Part shown: piece after piece, positions 11,391 through 21,761 of the stretch
Layout: each line of letters starts with the position of its first letter
Position numbering within the stretch: position 1 is the stretch's first letter
NCBI GenBank assembly: GCA_023974075.1
Contig: CM043797.1
Location: 37,882,145-37,946,144, forward strand
Source of the DNA: Chaenocephalus aceratus
Taxonomy: Eukaryota; Chordata; Actinopteri; Perciformes; Channichthyidae
Direction of reading: 5' to 3'
Length of the DNA stretch: 64,000 nt
Made by a program: the position numbers and the translations under genes
The notes under the pieces: generated by a model
Told to the model about the DNA's origin: nothing
The model's input: the letters and a program-made list of their open reading frames with translations, nothing else
Databases searched by the model: none

Positions 11391-12128
11391 AGAGGACAAA
11401 ACACCGCATTCTTCTCTCTGTGTCCTTGTATGCACATTTAGACCAAAGCAAATTCCTCGTGTGAACTCACTGGGTAATAAAAACGATTCTGATTCAAAGA
11501 GGCTCCTCGCTGATTAAATCCCACTAAATGCCCCGCTAACCTCACACCCACGTCTGAAATAATCTCTCTCATATTTATAAAAAAAGTCATCGTCCTCTCG
11601 ACCTACGTGCAACAGCTTTAATGAATGCCTGCAAAAAAAGACCAATAATTATTATTATTACCTCTGCAGTGTTTTTCATGATGAAGGAGCTTTACAGTCA
11701 AGAAGATTAAATATAGCTGATGCATTATACGTGTTATACATTTGATAGTGTTAATTAATATATGTGATGGTTGGCAAGTGGAAACAGACCTCAAGCTGTT
11801 TGATCTATTACTGGAAGATTAAATACAGGAGCTAACAGAGATACATTGGTAATCGCTGTATCCATAAAGTGGCCATTAAGAGTCTTAAAAGTGAAAACTT
11901 GAGCCAATTTCAGATCCTTAGAAAAGGCGTGCTGGCCACAGTTCACATACAAGCAGAGATTTTAGGTAAGTTGGAGCATCAAAGGTGAATTGCCCGTGAT
12001 AAAATGTTACATTTAAAAGGAAACTGAGTGTGAAGGTGAAGCTATGAGCAGTCACTGATCATTTGAACTGAAGACATTTGCAAAATCCTCTGATAATTTC
12101 ACACATTTTTGTGCATTATAAAACCACT
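11391..12128. other. Intronic sequence, nothing recognised
   Basis: No exon, RNA gene or repeat is recognisable here beyond short AT-rich runs. Confidence 0.5.
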
Positions 12129-12132
12129 TTAA

Positions 12133-12893
12133 AGGTCCCGTGTCACGGCCATTTCTACTGATCATAGTTCCATTGTTGAGGTCGACTAGAACAGATTTAA
12201 ATTGTGCAATTTTTTCTCACATTGGTTTCTCAAACAGCATCTCTGTAAAGTGTGTGTGTTCACTCTCTGTCCTACACGGCTTGTTGGAGCTCCTGCCCCC
12301 CTCCCCCCCTGTGAGCCTAGTCTGCTCTGATTGGTCGGGACGTTGAGAGGCTCGTTGCTGCGAGGAGCGGACAGGTTTCCGGGTCGGAGATACAGCGAGA
12401 ACAAGCGAAACTAATCCTGAGCACACACACACTCACAGCCGAAGTGAAAACAATAAGTGTGGCTTGATATTGAGAAAGAAGAAGGTTTCTAGCGCTGTGA
12501 GAATGGGTCTGCGGAGAGCATTTCTCCGCCATCCCAACTCGTCTATTACGAGCGTTCAGGGAGCTCTATGCAAGTCAATGGGGCTCCCTGTTAGTTAGCC
12601 AAGGGATCCTGGTGTGTGAGGGGCTCCGCTGATTGGTCCATTTGGGCCAATCCGGTCATTTGCTGTTGATGTGGGTGTTCACATGTCACAGAACCCAGGA
12701 AGCAAACAATGGAAAAAGATAAATGTCCAACGAGGCGTTCTGGGGCAGCAGACAGGTCTTCTCTGTGTTAGAGTTTTACTCGCTACAGGGTGCACTTTGA
12801 GGGTTCGTGACTCTGCAGACGGTTCACATGCAGAAAAACCTTCATAACTCACAAGGAGACGGGTGATAACCGGAGAAGCATGACATGGGCCCT
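12133..12893. mobile_element. TTAA-flanked MITE (AGGTCCCGTGTCA family)
   Basis: TTAA at 12129-12132 and 12894-12897 flanks inverted ends AGGTCCCGTGTCA and TGACATGGGCCCT. Related fragments occur at 52584-52950 (same right-end sequence, reversed) and 55675-55850 (left end, reversed). Confidence 0.82.
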
Positions 12894-12897
12894 TTAA

Positions 12898-13267
12898 AAC
12901 TGCACAGCTCTTACACTGCTGATGTTAAATATACTGTACATTTTACATAAATATTTTCATAATAGTTTTGTAGTTCTTCATGTTTTTTGTACATATTACT
13001 TTAAATTCGTTTTTATTATATTGTTTCTATCCTCAATATTTCCTCTTGATTTCAATGTGTTACTGTGTTTATGTTTGAACCATTGTTCACCAAAGCAAAG
13101 TCCGTGTTTGTTTCAACCTAAATTCTGATTCTGAAATAATAAGACGGTTGACTGGCTGCTGAAATTAATCTTGCTTGGCATGAGGAACAACACAGAGGTA
13201 TCAGGTATCTTGGGAATGACTTCTCCCTCAAGCTGAAGTGAGCCATTTGGTATTTAATATATGAAGG
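12898..13267. other. AT-rich intronic sequence, nothing recognised
   Basis: No feature is identified. Open frames are short and low-complexity. Confidence 0.5.
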
Positions 13268-13445
13268 GACAATCACGTATGATACGATGCAATGCGGATA
13301 CCAAACGATACGATACTAGGCAATACAATACGTTACAAAACAATACGATACGATGCAATGTGTTACGATACAATACAAAATAATACGACACATTACGTTA
13401 CAATTAGATACGATACATTCAAAATCAAAAATTATACGATACGAT
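13268..13445. repeat. Degenerate ATACG/ATACGATAC microsatellite
   Basis: The motif gatacgatac, with variants aatacgata and aatacaata, recurs irregularly across about 180 bp directly beside the MITE pair at 13455-14274. Confidence 0.8.
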
Positions 13446-13454
13446 AATACTTAA

Positions 13455-13830
13455 AGGTGGGGTAGGTAATTCACTTCAGAAACACTTTTTGTCATATTCC
13501 ATGGAATGCTCTTCACATCCCGATAGCAATGAATACATTAAATGCTTTGACAATAAATATATACAAAAATGTCATCTCTGGAAGCCGTGGCGCTGTGAAA
13601 AGCACGACCAATCATCTGAGCCGGCCCAGCTAAAGTAACTGGACGGCCTACCTGCCTGTCAGCCTTCCATCTGGGCACAAACTTATCTCGTGCCCTCATT
13701 GGTCATGTGCGCGTTCGTGTGTGTTGGAGGAGGGGCTCTGTGAGGAAGTCTGGAGGAAGGGGCAGATTTTTTCCGGTTGTGTACTTTCAAATTCTAGCGC
13801 ACTCGAACTCCATTCTTACCTACCCTACCT
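13455..13830. mobile_element. AGGTGGGGTAGGTAA-family MITE, copy 2
   Basis: TTAA at 13451-13454 and 13831-13834 flanks ends AGGTGGGGTAGGTAA and TTACCTACCCTACCT. The interior is in the opposite orientation to the next copy, 13917-14274, from which it is separated by only 86 bp. Confidence 0.88.
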
Positions 13831-13916
13831 TTAATTGTCAGATAATTGACATAAAAATGTCATTCGTCTTGCACCACAGTAGCTCCCTTTACAACATCCA
13901 CAAGGACAAAACTTAA

Positions 13917-14274
13917 AGGTGGGGTAGGTAAGTTTGAGAAACCAGCTCGAGATCGCTAGAATTTGAAAATACACAACCGGAGAAAATCTGCCACTTCCTC
14001 ACAGAGCCCCTCCTCCAACACACACGAACGCGCACATGACCAATGAGGGCACGAGATAAGTTTGTGCCCCGATGGAAGGCTGACAGGCAGGTAGGCCAAC
14101 CAATCGATTGGTTGTACTTTTTACAGTATTACGGCTTCTCCAGATGACATTTTTTTATGGATTTTTTGTCAAAGCACTTCAGATATTCATTGCTATCGGG
14201 ATGTTAAGAGCATTCCATGGAATATAACAAAAAGTGTATCTCGAGCCGGTTTCTGAAACTTACCTACCCCACCT
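13917..14274. mobile_element. AGGTGGGGTAGGTAA-family MITE, copy 3 (best preserved)
   Basis: TTAA at 13913-13916 and 14275-14278 flanks ends AGGTGGGGTAGGTAAGTTT and AAACTTACCTACCCCACCT, about 19 bp of inverted match. It is the reference copy for the family. TTAA targets suggest piggyBac or Kolobok mobilisation in trans. Confidence 0.9.
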
Positions 14275-14278
14275 TTAA

Positions 14279-15130
14279 GACAAGATATAGGGAAACAGAC
14301 ATTAAACATAAAAAGGAATGAAACGAAAGCGGTTTGATTGATTCAAATCAATTGTGTTGGTATTTTAATCAATTGCTTTACCTATTGAAGTAGACAGTCA
14401 GTTATTATGAATCATTAATATTTCAAATCAATGACATCAAGGAGAATATTACCCATAAGCAGGTACATTCTCATGAGTATTACTTAGGCATCAGTGTTGA
14501 TATTGTTGCGTAATATGCTTGAATGTGTAAGCCCTCTTCAGCTCCTTTGGGGTGAAACAGCTTCGTAACATTAGCATCAGCCTCTAAATCGATGTCACTG
14601 CTTCAATTCCAATTGGTGCATGTGTGTTTGAAGTGTCCTTCACGTTGCATTCAGGCGCTGTGTGTAATTATACCGTATGAAAACAAAGCAGCAGCAGTTG
14701 ATTTACTCGCAGTCTGCCGTCGTGCCTGCCATCGACAAGGAGGAGAACATCCAATAATTATCCAAGGACATCCAAGACTCACCTTGACCATCGCTTCTGC
14801 ATTATTCATTGCGCCTAACTCTCAGAGCCATTGTTCTCGTGTTTATGAGAAAACAAGCTCAGCAAAGATGAAATACACCCGGTGTGGTGTAAGACGGCTT
14901 CTCGGGTCTCAGAGGTGGGTCATGAAGAGATGGAAGGTTAATCGTTACAAAGGGTGTTGCATGTAGTTATGTATGCAGATAAAATGCTGTGCAAAGTCGT
15001 TTCTATCATTTTTTATTTTATTATCTCGAATATGCAGAAATGATAGTGCACAGCATGGTTGTTTTTCTTGTTGAGGATCGACGAAAGCAGCGCGAGGTTA
15101 GTTCATTAAACATTCTGGGAGTTGTGTTTT
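14279..15130. other. Intronic sequence with a small dispersed repeat at 14965-15125
   Basis: Mostly unassigned. The segment 14965-15125 (gcagataaaatgctgtgcaa to tgcacagcatggttgttttt) is similar to 20445-20580 and carries internal dyad symmetry ctgtgcaaag/gtgcacag. Its family is unknown. Confidence 0.5.
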
Positions 15131-15460
15131 CAGGGTGTATGCAGGAATCCTGAAGTCGAATATAAGACCTTTTTAAGACCCTCTCATAAATGTTAAGACC
15201 TCATCGCCACTTTGAGTTCTAACCGGTTACCTTGGCGACACACTTTACCTCACATTGACTATATACAGTATTGAGTGTCCTTCCTCCTTATCTTCCAACC
15301 ATTTGGACTTAGACTTGCATTTCCCCATAACGATGTTGTTTAACAACTGGCGTAAACGGACCTCCGGGCTATCAAGCAGTGAGCGTGCGATGTCCTGTTC
15401 AGATGACGGCAAACCCAACGGGATGCCATCAATAAACTCCACAGAATCACACTACACACC
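15130..15460 (-). pseudogene. Fragment resembling the start of a transposon-derived MGKCK...WLE protein
   Basis: On the minus strand 15245-15442 reads MEFIDGIPLGLPSSEQDIAR to MGKCKSKSKWLEDKEEGH. MGKCKF--KWLED is the opening of a transposase-like protein family widespread in fish genomes, as I recall it. The adjacent plus-strand TATAAGACCTTTTTAAGACC is a repeat often found with that family. The frame stops soon after and no catalytic region is present. Treat it as a decayed mobile-element fragment. Confidence 0.4.
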
Positions 15461-15699
15461 TACGCAGTGATTACATTCAGGCAGACTGTAGAACACAACC
15501 TCTCTGGACCATTTATATACTTATTGAAAACAAGCTACAACATGTCATACCTTGGAAAATGCTGTTTAATACTTTTAATACTTTTTAAGGCCCCGCCCTG
15601 TTCTTCCTTGCGACCAAGCCGACTGTACCATCGACCAATTCAGGTGGAAAGTGTCATGTCTGGTGTGATAACATCTTTTTAAGACGTCTAAAATATTAA

Positions 15700-15957
15700 A
15701 GGGGTCCTTTGATGCTCATCTTCAGGTTCATATTAGTATGTTGTGCCTCTACTGTGACATGTCTCCAAGCTTTAATGTTCAAAAAGCTCTTTATTTTTCT
15801 CGTGCTGCAGCACCTCTATTCACCCTCTGTCTGAAACCAGAGCCCAGTCTGCTCTGATTGGTTAGCTGGCCGGCTCTGTTGTGATTGGTCAACCACTTAG
15901 AGATGTCCCGGCCCCTTAGCCTATCACGTACAATGTCCGCCTCAACTCCTCTCCTAA
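15700..15957. mobile_element. Left part of an AGAGGCCCTAT-related TTAA MITE
   Basis: TTAA at 15696-15699 is followed by AGGGGTCC and then the body shared with 27111-27813 and 30994-31165 (AAAAAGCTCTTTATT, CAGCACCTCTTTTCACCC-like, CTGTCTGAAACCAG). The right part is interrupted by the element at 15958-17309, and I could not place its right end. Confidence 0.65.
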
Positions 15958-17309
15958 CGGCCCGTCTACACTACAGGCATCAAAATATCTTGAAGCTGGG
16001 CGTGTCTGAGGCTTGGCGATTTCTCGCGCCCAAGGCGACCAACAACCAGAGATGGGGTCGTTACTAAAAAAAAAGTTATATATTACACTACTTCGTTACT
16101 CTCTACATAAAGTAATTCGTTACTTTACTCGTTACTTTACTCGTTACTTTACTCGTTACTTTACTCGTTACTTTACTCACAGGGCCGGCCCGCCCCTCCC
16201 TGCAGGCAGATCACGCAGACTGCTAAAGTTTCAAATGTTCTCTTTAGTTCAGTTTCCATTGTCGCATAAGACTGATCCAGATAGCTCCTGAATGTTCTCC
16301 TATCTGACCGTGGCTGTCCTCTGGCTCCTGCTATCTGTATATTTTGCGCAGTCTATCTCTGCTCACGCTGTTGCGTCAGCGTGTTCTCCTGCGTGTTGGC
16401 CATGTGTTGCACTGGAGCCAGACACCGCAAAGACTTCAGCCGAGCACGTACGAACTGCGCATGCGTGAGTGGCAATAACTCTCCTTACCAGCAGGCGGCG
16501 GTAGTGTGTATTCGTCATTCAAAACAGGCAACAACCGGAAAACAGAGAAGAAGAACAGACTACGTGTGTTATAAATAAACAACAGCTATGTGCGTTAGCT
16601 TCACCTTAGCATGTGTTCTTTGCAGGTGTTTGTTGAGGTTTGATTATGACTGATTTTAGAAAGTAACGAAGTAACGCGTGTCGGGGCAATGTTAGTAACT
16701 GTAGTGTGATTACTGAATTATAAAAGTAACGCGTTACACTACTCCGTTACCGACAAAGTAACGCGTTACTTTGTAACGCGTTACACCCAACTCTGCCAAC
16801 AACCAATCAGGAATCTCCCGCCCGCCCCCGGCATACAAAGCAATAGCAATGTTAAAATGAAGTAAACTGGATATAAACTCCCCAAACAGGCGAAAACCTA
16901 CCAGTTTCCCCCACTGTCTCTGCCTCCTCCCTCCATGCCTGGTTCCTCCGGTTTGTATCCCGGTAAATAGTTCTGGTCGTAAAGAACCGGGTGATTTGCT
17001 ACCGTCATTTCTCGTTTGGAATATGAGGAAATGAACTGCGGTCTGGCTCTCCCTGCTTACACGCGGTTTGATTGGCTAGCGCGGGATTTGCATAAACGGG
17101 ATTTGATTGGCTGATGCCAGCTTTGAAAGCATCGGGAGCATCAAAAGTTGAACATTGCTCAACTTTTGATGCTCACGATGCTTGCAAAGCCATGCCATGC
17201 TCCCCACAATGCAGTTCGGCGAAGATTCAAAATCTTCTACGTCACCCCATTCAAATGAATGGGCGAAGTGTTGAAAGCATTTTCCGATGCCTGTAGTGTA
17301 GACGGGGCG
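15958..17309. mobile_element. TIR element with 3-bp TSD TAA, containing a nested hAT
   Basis: The ends CGGCCCGTCTACACTACAGG and CTGTAGTGTAGACGGGGCG are inverted, and TAA flanks at 15955-15957 and 17310-17312. A TWA-type 3-bp duplication is typical of PIF/Harbinger. A hairpin with 16-bp arms (GAGCATCAAAAGTTGA) and a 7-nt loop sits at about 17137-17175. No transposase is seen. Confidence 0.8.
16047..16795. mobile_element. hAT-type element, 749 bp, nested in 15958-17309
   Basis: It starts CAGAGATGGGGTCGTTAC and ends GTTACACCCAACTCTG, flanked by perfect 8-bp TSDs CCAACAAC at 16039-16046 and 16796-16803. The interior holds repeated CGTTACTTTACT and GTAACGCGTTAC motifs near the ends. It is the same family, opposite orientation, as 35005-35981. 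Confidence 0.94.
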
Positions 17310-17312
17310 TAA

Positions 17313-17632
17313 CCGTTCTTTCCCTAGCTCTTGTGTGCATAACAAAGTATTCATTGGGTGTCCACCAGTAGAGTCATGGATTCTGATTGGTGCAGAATCT
17401 GGCCTGACTCTCAAATCGAAGCGTGCACCTGCTGTAACCCTGACAAATAAATTAATATATAAAAACCATATATTTCCTTCTGTGACAAGCCGAACTTTCC
17501 GCAGTAAAAAAAGGATTATGCAAAAGGAGAGTGGGAGATAATTGGGGACCCGAAGTTACATGTCGCCTCTGGCTGGATAATCTTTCCGTGCTTTAAGGGG
17601 ACAGCAGAAAGTCATACAAAAGTTGCTCTTAC
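17313..17632. other. Intronic sequence beside dner exon 17633-17730
   Basis: No repeat with clear ends was identified; it may include the right part of the TTAA element begun at 15700. Confidence 0.4.
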
Positions 17633-17730
17633 TTTACAGCCGTCTCCTCGGGCACTTCCAGAGACAGAGTGAGAGTTCCTGATGTCAGCTCACACAGCTC
17701 CGGACTCACACAGTGCAGACCCTCCGTCAC
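17633..17730 (-). CDS. dner: dner exon: region after the linker, VTEGLHC to ETAV
   Basis: This 98-bp exon continues DNER with 32 full codons and two bases of the next. It starts VTEGLHCVSPELC and ends LSLEVPEETAV. The spacing W-10 residues-C across the junction with the previous exon equals that in vertebrate DNER (W...IPDIAC), and LEVPEETAVK parallels FEVPQNTSVK. The acceptor is gtgctccag and the donor is a strong gtaaga. The exon begins in phase 0 and ends after two bases (AA), which the first G of the next exon completes to Lys. The extracellular region here has no recognised EGF fold. No long open frame marks this exon, so it is easily missed; the splice sites and homology define it. Confidence 0.88.
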
Positions 17731-17874
17731 CTGGAGCACACACGCACATTACACACACATTACACACACATTACAGATTAACACACAGACGCTTCAATTC
17801 AGCCTCCAACAGCACCACCAGACGGGGGGAAGTGAAGTACTGCATGTGTGTTTGCCAGGTATTTGGTATTGGAA

Positions 17875-18105
17875 AGAGCCAATACTTTTCATTTATTTAA
17901 TACTTTTATTTAAACTATGACAAAAGATGACATTTTAGAATTTCAGGTTTTAATAATCAAGGTTAGTATTGTGAAAGTTTCCTATTATAATTTCAATTAA
18001 TACAGTATGTTTCTAATTGCACTCTTTCTCTACCAGTTCAGATCAGACATCTCTTTATCACAACACCACACATACAAGTATTTTAAACTTGATTATTATT
18101 AAGAA
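17875..18105. repeat. Intronic duplication, copy 1
   Basis: TTCCTATTATAATTTCAATT, attgcactctttctct and TATCACAACACCACACAT recur in the same order at about 19480-19690. Both copies lie in the same dner intron, between exons 19761-20162 and 17633-17730. Confidence 0.75.
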
Positions 18106-18499
18106 TAAGGAGACCCTTCATCTGAAGCACTGGCACATCCTTATATAGGGCTTACTCTTGGTGCTCTTCCCCCTTATCGCTTCGCTCCGAGGACTTTTTC
18201 CTTCTAACTTTCCAAGAGTCCGCACTGAACTGGGAAAGAGGGCGTTACGCTGCTCCTGAAGCTGAAGCTCCGAGAGCTGGTCTCACTAAACAGACTCAAA
18301 GCTAAATGACCTTGAAGCAAACCGCTGTGTCTGTAAATGCTTTGGCTAAAAATGCTTGTATGACTGTGTTGTGATTGTGAATTTCAAATTGTCTGTAACT
18401 GTGCTGTTACTATTCTTGGGCCAGGACTCTCTTGAAAAAGAGATTTGTAATCTCAATGAGACCTATCCTGGTTAAAGTGTCAGTTATTCTCTACACAGG

Positions 18500-19350
18500 T
18501 CCATACTGGGGCTATACACATTAGTTCTAAGTGCATTCATATACAAAAACACATGCATGCATGTTATTGAGGAGCAAACAGGCAACCATGGAGCAGTTAC
18601 TGATTAGATGCCTTGCTCAAGAGCCGCTTTCACACCAAGTACTTTGCCGTACTTAGTTCCCCCATGGAACTGAGAGCAGATCGCGTTCACACCGGAATAA
18701 GTCCCTGAGGGAAGATTACGCAAATGAAGCCGCTGACGTCACTTCTTCTTCTTCTGCTTTGGGTTTACCGGCAGGCCGCAAACCACTTCACGGCGTATAC
18801 TGCCACCCGGAGTCCCCGAGTTGGGGACTGGCTTCAGTAGAAGCTGCTGGGACTCCCGAGTAAATCGCCAGAACGCCGACACCTCCTCATCTCCACCGCT
18901 TTTTTGTGTTGCCATAAGTTATTCTCTCTCCGTTGGTGCGCGGGGCTAATGCTAATGCTAATAATGCTAATGCCAGCAAATACAATGGCGGCTTCAAAAA
19001 ACTTTTCAGAGTTTAACGGATTGTGGTTTGCAATTCGCCCAGCCAATAGAAATTGGAACTTTTTTCTCCCCAGGATAGTACCACCTCTCCAGCAGGCACT
19101 GAAAAGGGGAGAAAAGTTCTCATGAACTAAGTTCAAAATTCGAGGAACTATCGGAACTAAACGGGAAAAGTACGGGGAAAAGTACTCCGGTGTGAAAGCG
19201 CCTAAGGACACCTCAATAGTGCCCAGGAGGTGAACTTGCACATCTCCAACTATCAATCCACACCCTGTATTTCTGGTCTGATCGGGACTTGAACCAGCGA
19301 CCCTTCAGTTACCAAGCCAAGTCCCTACAGACGGAGCTACTGCTGCCCAA
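18500..19350 (-). mobile_element. tRNA-derived SINE, interrupted by a MITE
   Basis: On the minus strand the head reads GGCAGCAGTAGCTCCGTCTG then GGTCGCTGGTTCAAGTCCCG, giving box A-like and box B-like (GGTTCAAGTCC) pol III promoter motifs. The body continues to GAGGTGTCC and then, across the insert 18622-19203, TTGAGCAAGGCATC. It extends to about 18500; the exact 3' end is uncertain. Confidence 0.72.
18622..19203. mobile_element. AGGCGCTTTCACACC-ended MITE, copy 3, with 3-bp TSD AAG
   Basis: It begins AGCCGCTTTCACACC and ends GGTGTGAAAGCGCCT, flanked by AAG at 18619-18621 and 19204-19206. Removing it restores a continuous SINE phrase (ttgctcaag-gacacctc). One arm of the hairpin found in the other three copies is missing here. 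Confidence 0.88.
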
Positions 19351-19479
19351 TTACAAAGATTATTATTAATGTGTTTTTTTAACAAATGGCACAGCTAGTT
19401 TGTGTGTAGTGATGGGTAAATAAAGAGCTAGAAATATAGAGACATCTCGGCCTCTATTTGGTATAGGGTACATTATGAA

Positions 19480-19690
19480 AGAGCTAATCACTTGTATTTA
19501 TTAAAAAAACGTTTAAAACTAAAGATGATATCAGAATTTCAGGTTTTAAATATCATGGTTATTACGACACAGTTTCCTATTATAATTTCAATTAATACAG
19601 TATGTTTCTTATTGCACTCTTTCTCTCCCCAGTTCGTCAGGCATCTCTTTATCACAACACCACACATGTCTTTTGTTAATAATAATAAAT
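19480..19690. repeat. Intronic duplication, copy 2
   Basis: Second copy of 17875-18105, in the same orientation, starting about 70 bp inside the intron from the donor of exon 19761-20162. The two copies differ by scattered substitutions and small indels. Confidence 0.75.
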
Positions 19691-19760
19691 GTGCATGTAA
19701 CTGGTCTGCAAAGATTAAATCACTGTGTTCCCTCCCAAAATGTATTAAAAGATATCTCAC

Positions 19761-20162
19761 CCTGTCGGCCTCCCACGACACCACCAGCAGCCTCTGTCCA
19801 GCTTTGGGTTGCCATGGCTGCAGGGTGGGAGGTGGAGTTGTGGTGGTGGTATCGGTGGTGGTGGGAGGAGGGACAGTAGTGGAGGGGGGGGCAGTAGTGG
19901 GGGGGGGTACAGTAGTAGTGGTTGTAGGTGGCTGAGTGGCGGCAGCGGTGGTGGAGGCGGCGGGGGTGGCCAGTTCGGGGGCAGGGGGGGTGGAGGGGTC
20001 CCACTCAGCGGGGGGCAGGTCCATCAGGATCTGATCACACCGCCCCCCTTCGTAGCCCTCGCTGCAGACGCAGGTGTAGGCCGCCTCCCCCTCCTTTCCA
20101 TCATCGCTACGGCTGCAGTTTCCATGGAGACAGGGACTGCTGGCACACGGGTCGGTGAAAAA
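19761..20162 (-). CDS. dner: dner exon: second EGF-like domain plus Thr/Pro-rich linker
   Basis: This exon encodes 134 residues of DNER, a single-pass neuronal membrane protein with EGF repeats that is described as a Notch ligand in neuron-glia signalling. Residues 4-42 (DPCASSPCLHGNC to EGGRC) form a complete six-cysteine EGF-like domain closely resembling the second EGF domain of vertebrate DNER. A Thr/Pro-rich linker follows (about residues 57-113), then LQPWQPKAGQRLLVVSWEADR, which matches the WQPK-GQ-W stretch known after EGF2 in DNER. The acceptor reads ttttcttccag and the donor gtgaga; both ends are phase 0. The next exon downstream on this strand is 17633-17730. The linker is much richer in Thr and Pro than the human one as I recall it. 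Assignment to DNER is inference from remembered family sequence and is strong because all four exons align colinearly. Confidence 0.93.
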
Positions 20163-21761
20163 CTGGAAGAAAATAGAGAATAAATAACAACAGGACGAGT
20201 CAGAAACATGTGATTTTTCCATCAATCAAATTGTATTTTTAAAGCACTTTTCATACACAGAGGTTAACACAAAGAACTTCCAAAAATAATAACCAAAAAA
20301 ATAATTAAATAATCCACATGAATAGATCACTTAATACCAAGTCAACAACACAGGACAGAATAAAACTGATAAATATATAGTACAATTAAATGAAAGCTTG
20401 ATTGAAAAGGTGGGTCTTATTCTTAATCTATTCAAAATGTTCATATGTAGTTTGGTGCAGATCAAATACTGTGCAAAGTAATTGCTATTGTGTTTTTTAT
20501 TATTATGGTGAAAATATTGTGCACAGCACGTTGTTATTTTTGTTGTTGAGTGGGTGAAAGAAGCAGCGTGAATACTGTTAATTAGGGCCGTTCGTAGGAT
20601 ACATTTGTTTGTGTCCTATCTTGAGACCAAGCTAACAAACAAGCCACTTTATATCGAGTGTGTCCCGAGTGTGTGGGAGAGAAACTCTTTTTAGCCTTTG
20701 CAGACCATTTACATGCACTCAAACCTATATAACACTACAGGAACGGGAACACCTCAAAAGGTATAATAGGGCCTCTTTAAAATGTATATTTTGTCCATTT
20801 ATTTGTATTTATTTTCATGTGCAATCCCTTGTTTACATGCTGATATATATTATTTAGGATCAATAACGTATAAGTGAATCTAATCGAATTGTTCTTCTCT
20901 TTTTGATAAAGCCATATCGTGAATATCTGGCTTCCTTTTTGTATTAGTCAACGAATGTGTCCTTAAAGGGCTTTGATTTAAAAAAAGATACTCTGCTCTC
21001 TTGTGCTACTCGGCTATTTATTTTATTGCCCTCTGACTCAGCTTCCTTCACACCCTCCTCTCATTTATTTTATTACATTTTGTTTCTGTGTGTTGATGAT
21101 ATATTGTCGCTGCCTCGCTTCATTTTTCCACACTAACACACTGCAGTATGAGCACACACATTAATAGGCTACACTGAATATACAACAGTATGTGGAGTAT
21201 TTAATGAATACACTAAGATGTACATAGTATTAAAGCAGTGCGGGTCAAAAGTAAAACATATGTGTTGTGCGGATCTAAGTAGAGAGCAAAATGTGCTAAT
21301 AGCAATACATTAAGAAAACAGTATGATATGTAAAGTAGATAGAGTGATACATATGTATTTGTACTTTTTACTCGAGTACTCTACTTTGGCGAACATGTAC
21401 TTTACTTTCTGTATTTTCTGCTACGTCATACTCCATTACATCTCAGAGGAAAATGTTGTTTATGTTGAATGCTTGTTCCCTGCATGCAGACTGTTGCGTT
21501 GTGTCCCCATGTGGCTTCTTCGGTCACGCAGCAACGGGAACATTCGCCCTGACAGCCTCCGTCATGCCGCTTTCGCTGCCATCAATAATTGATCATATTT
21601 GGAGAAAACATTCCTGTAGACGTTGAAGGTGAAAGAGGACAAAGCCTTGAAGCTTACCAACGACACCGTGTACAGCCTGCTATAGGCATCTATAACCCTG
21701 CCATTTTGTTTTCAAATGCACTGAATATAACTCGGGTATCAGCAGCCACAGATTGGTCACT
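20163..21761. other. Start of the presumed large intron 1; mostly unassigned
   Basis: A dispersed repeat (20445-20580, similar to 14965-15125) and a possible hAT-derived tract at 21340-21450 (tactcgagtactctac, catgtactttac) are the only structure seen. No exon is recognisable. Confidence 0.45.

Noticed and set aside
14592..14966. 124-codon plus-strand frame
   Set aside because: No recognisable domain, signal or splice context; consistent with chance.
19270..19345. Functional tRNA gene on the minus strand
   Set aside because: Box A/B-like motifs are present, but the sequence does not close a full cloverleaf and continues into a SINE body.
19809..20183. Gly-rich plus-strand frame opposite the dner exon
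   Set aside because: It is the antisense shadow of the Thr/Pro-rich coding sequence.
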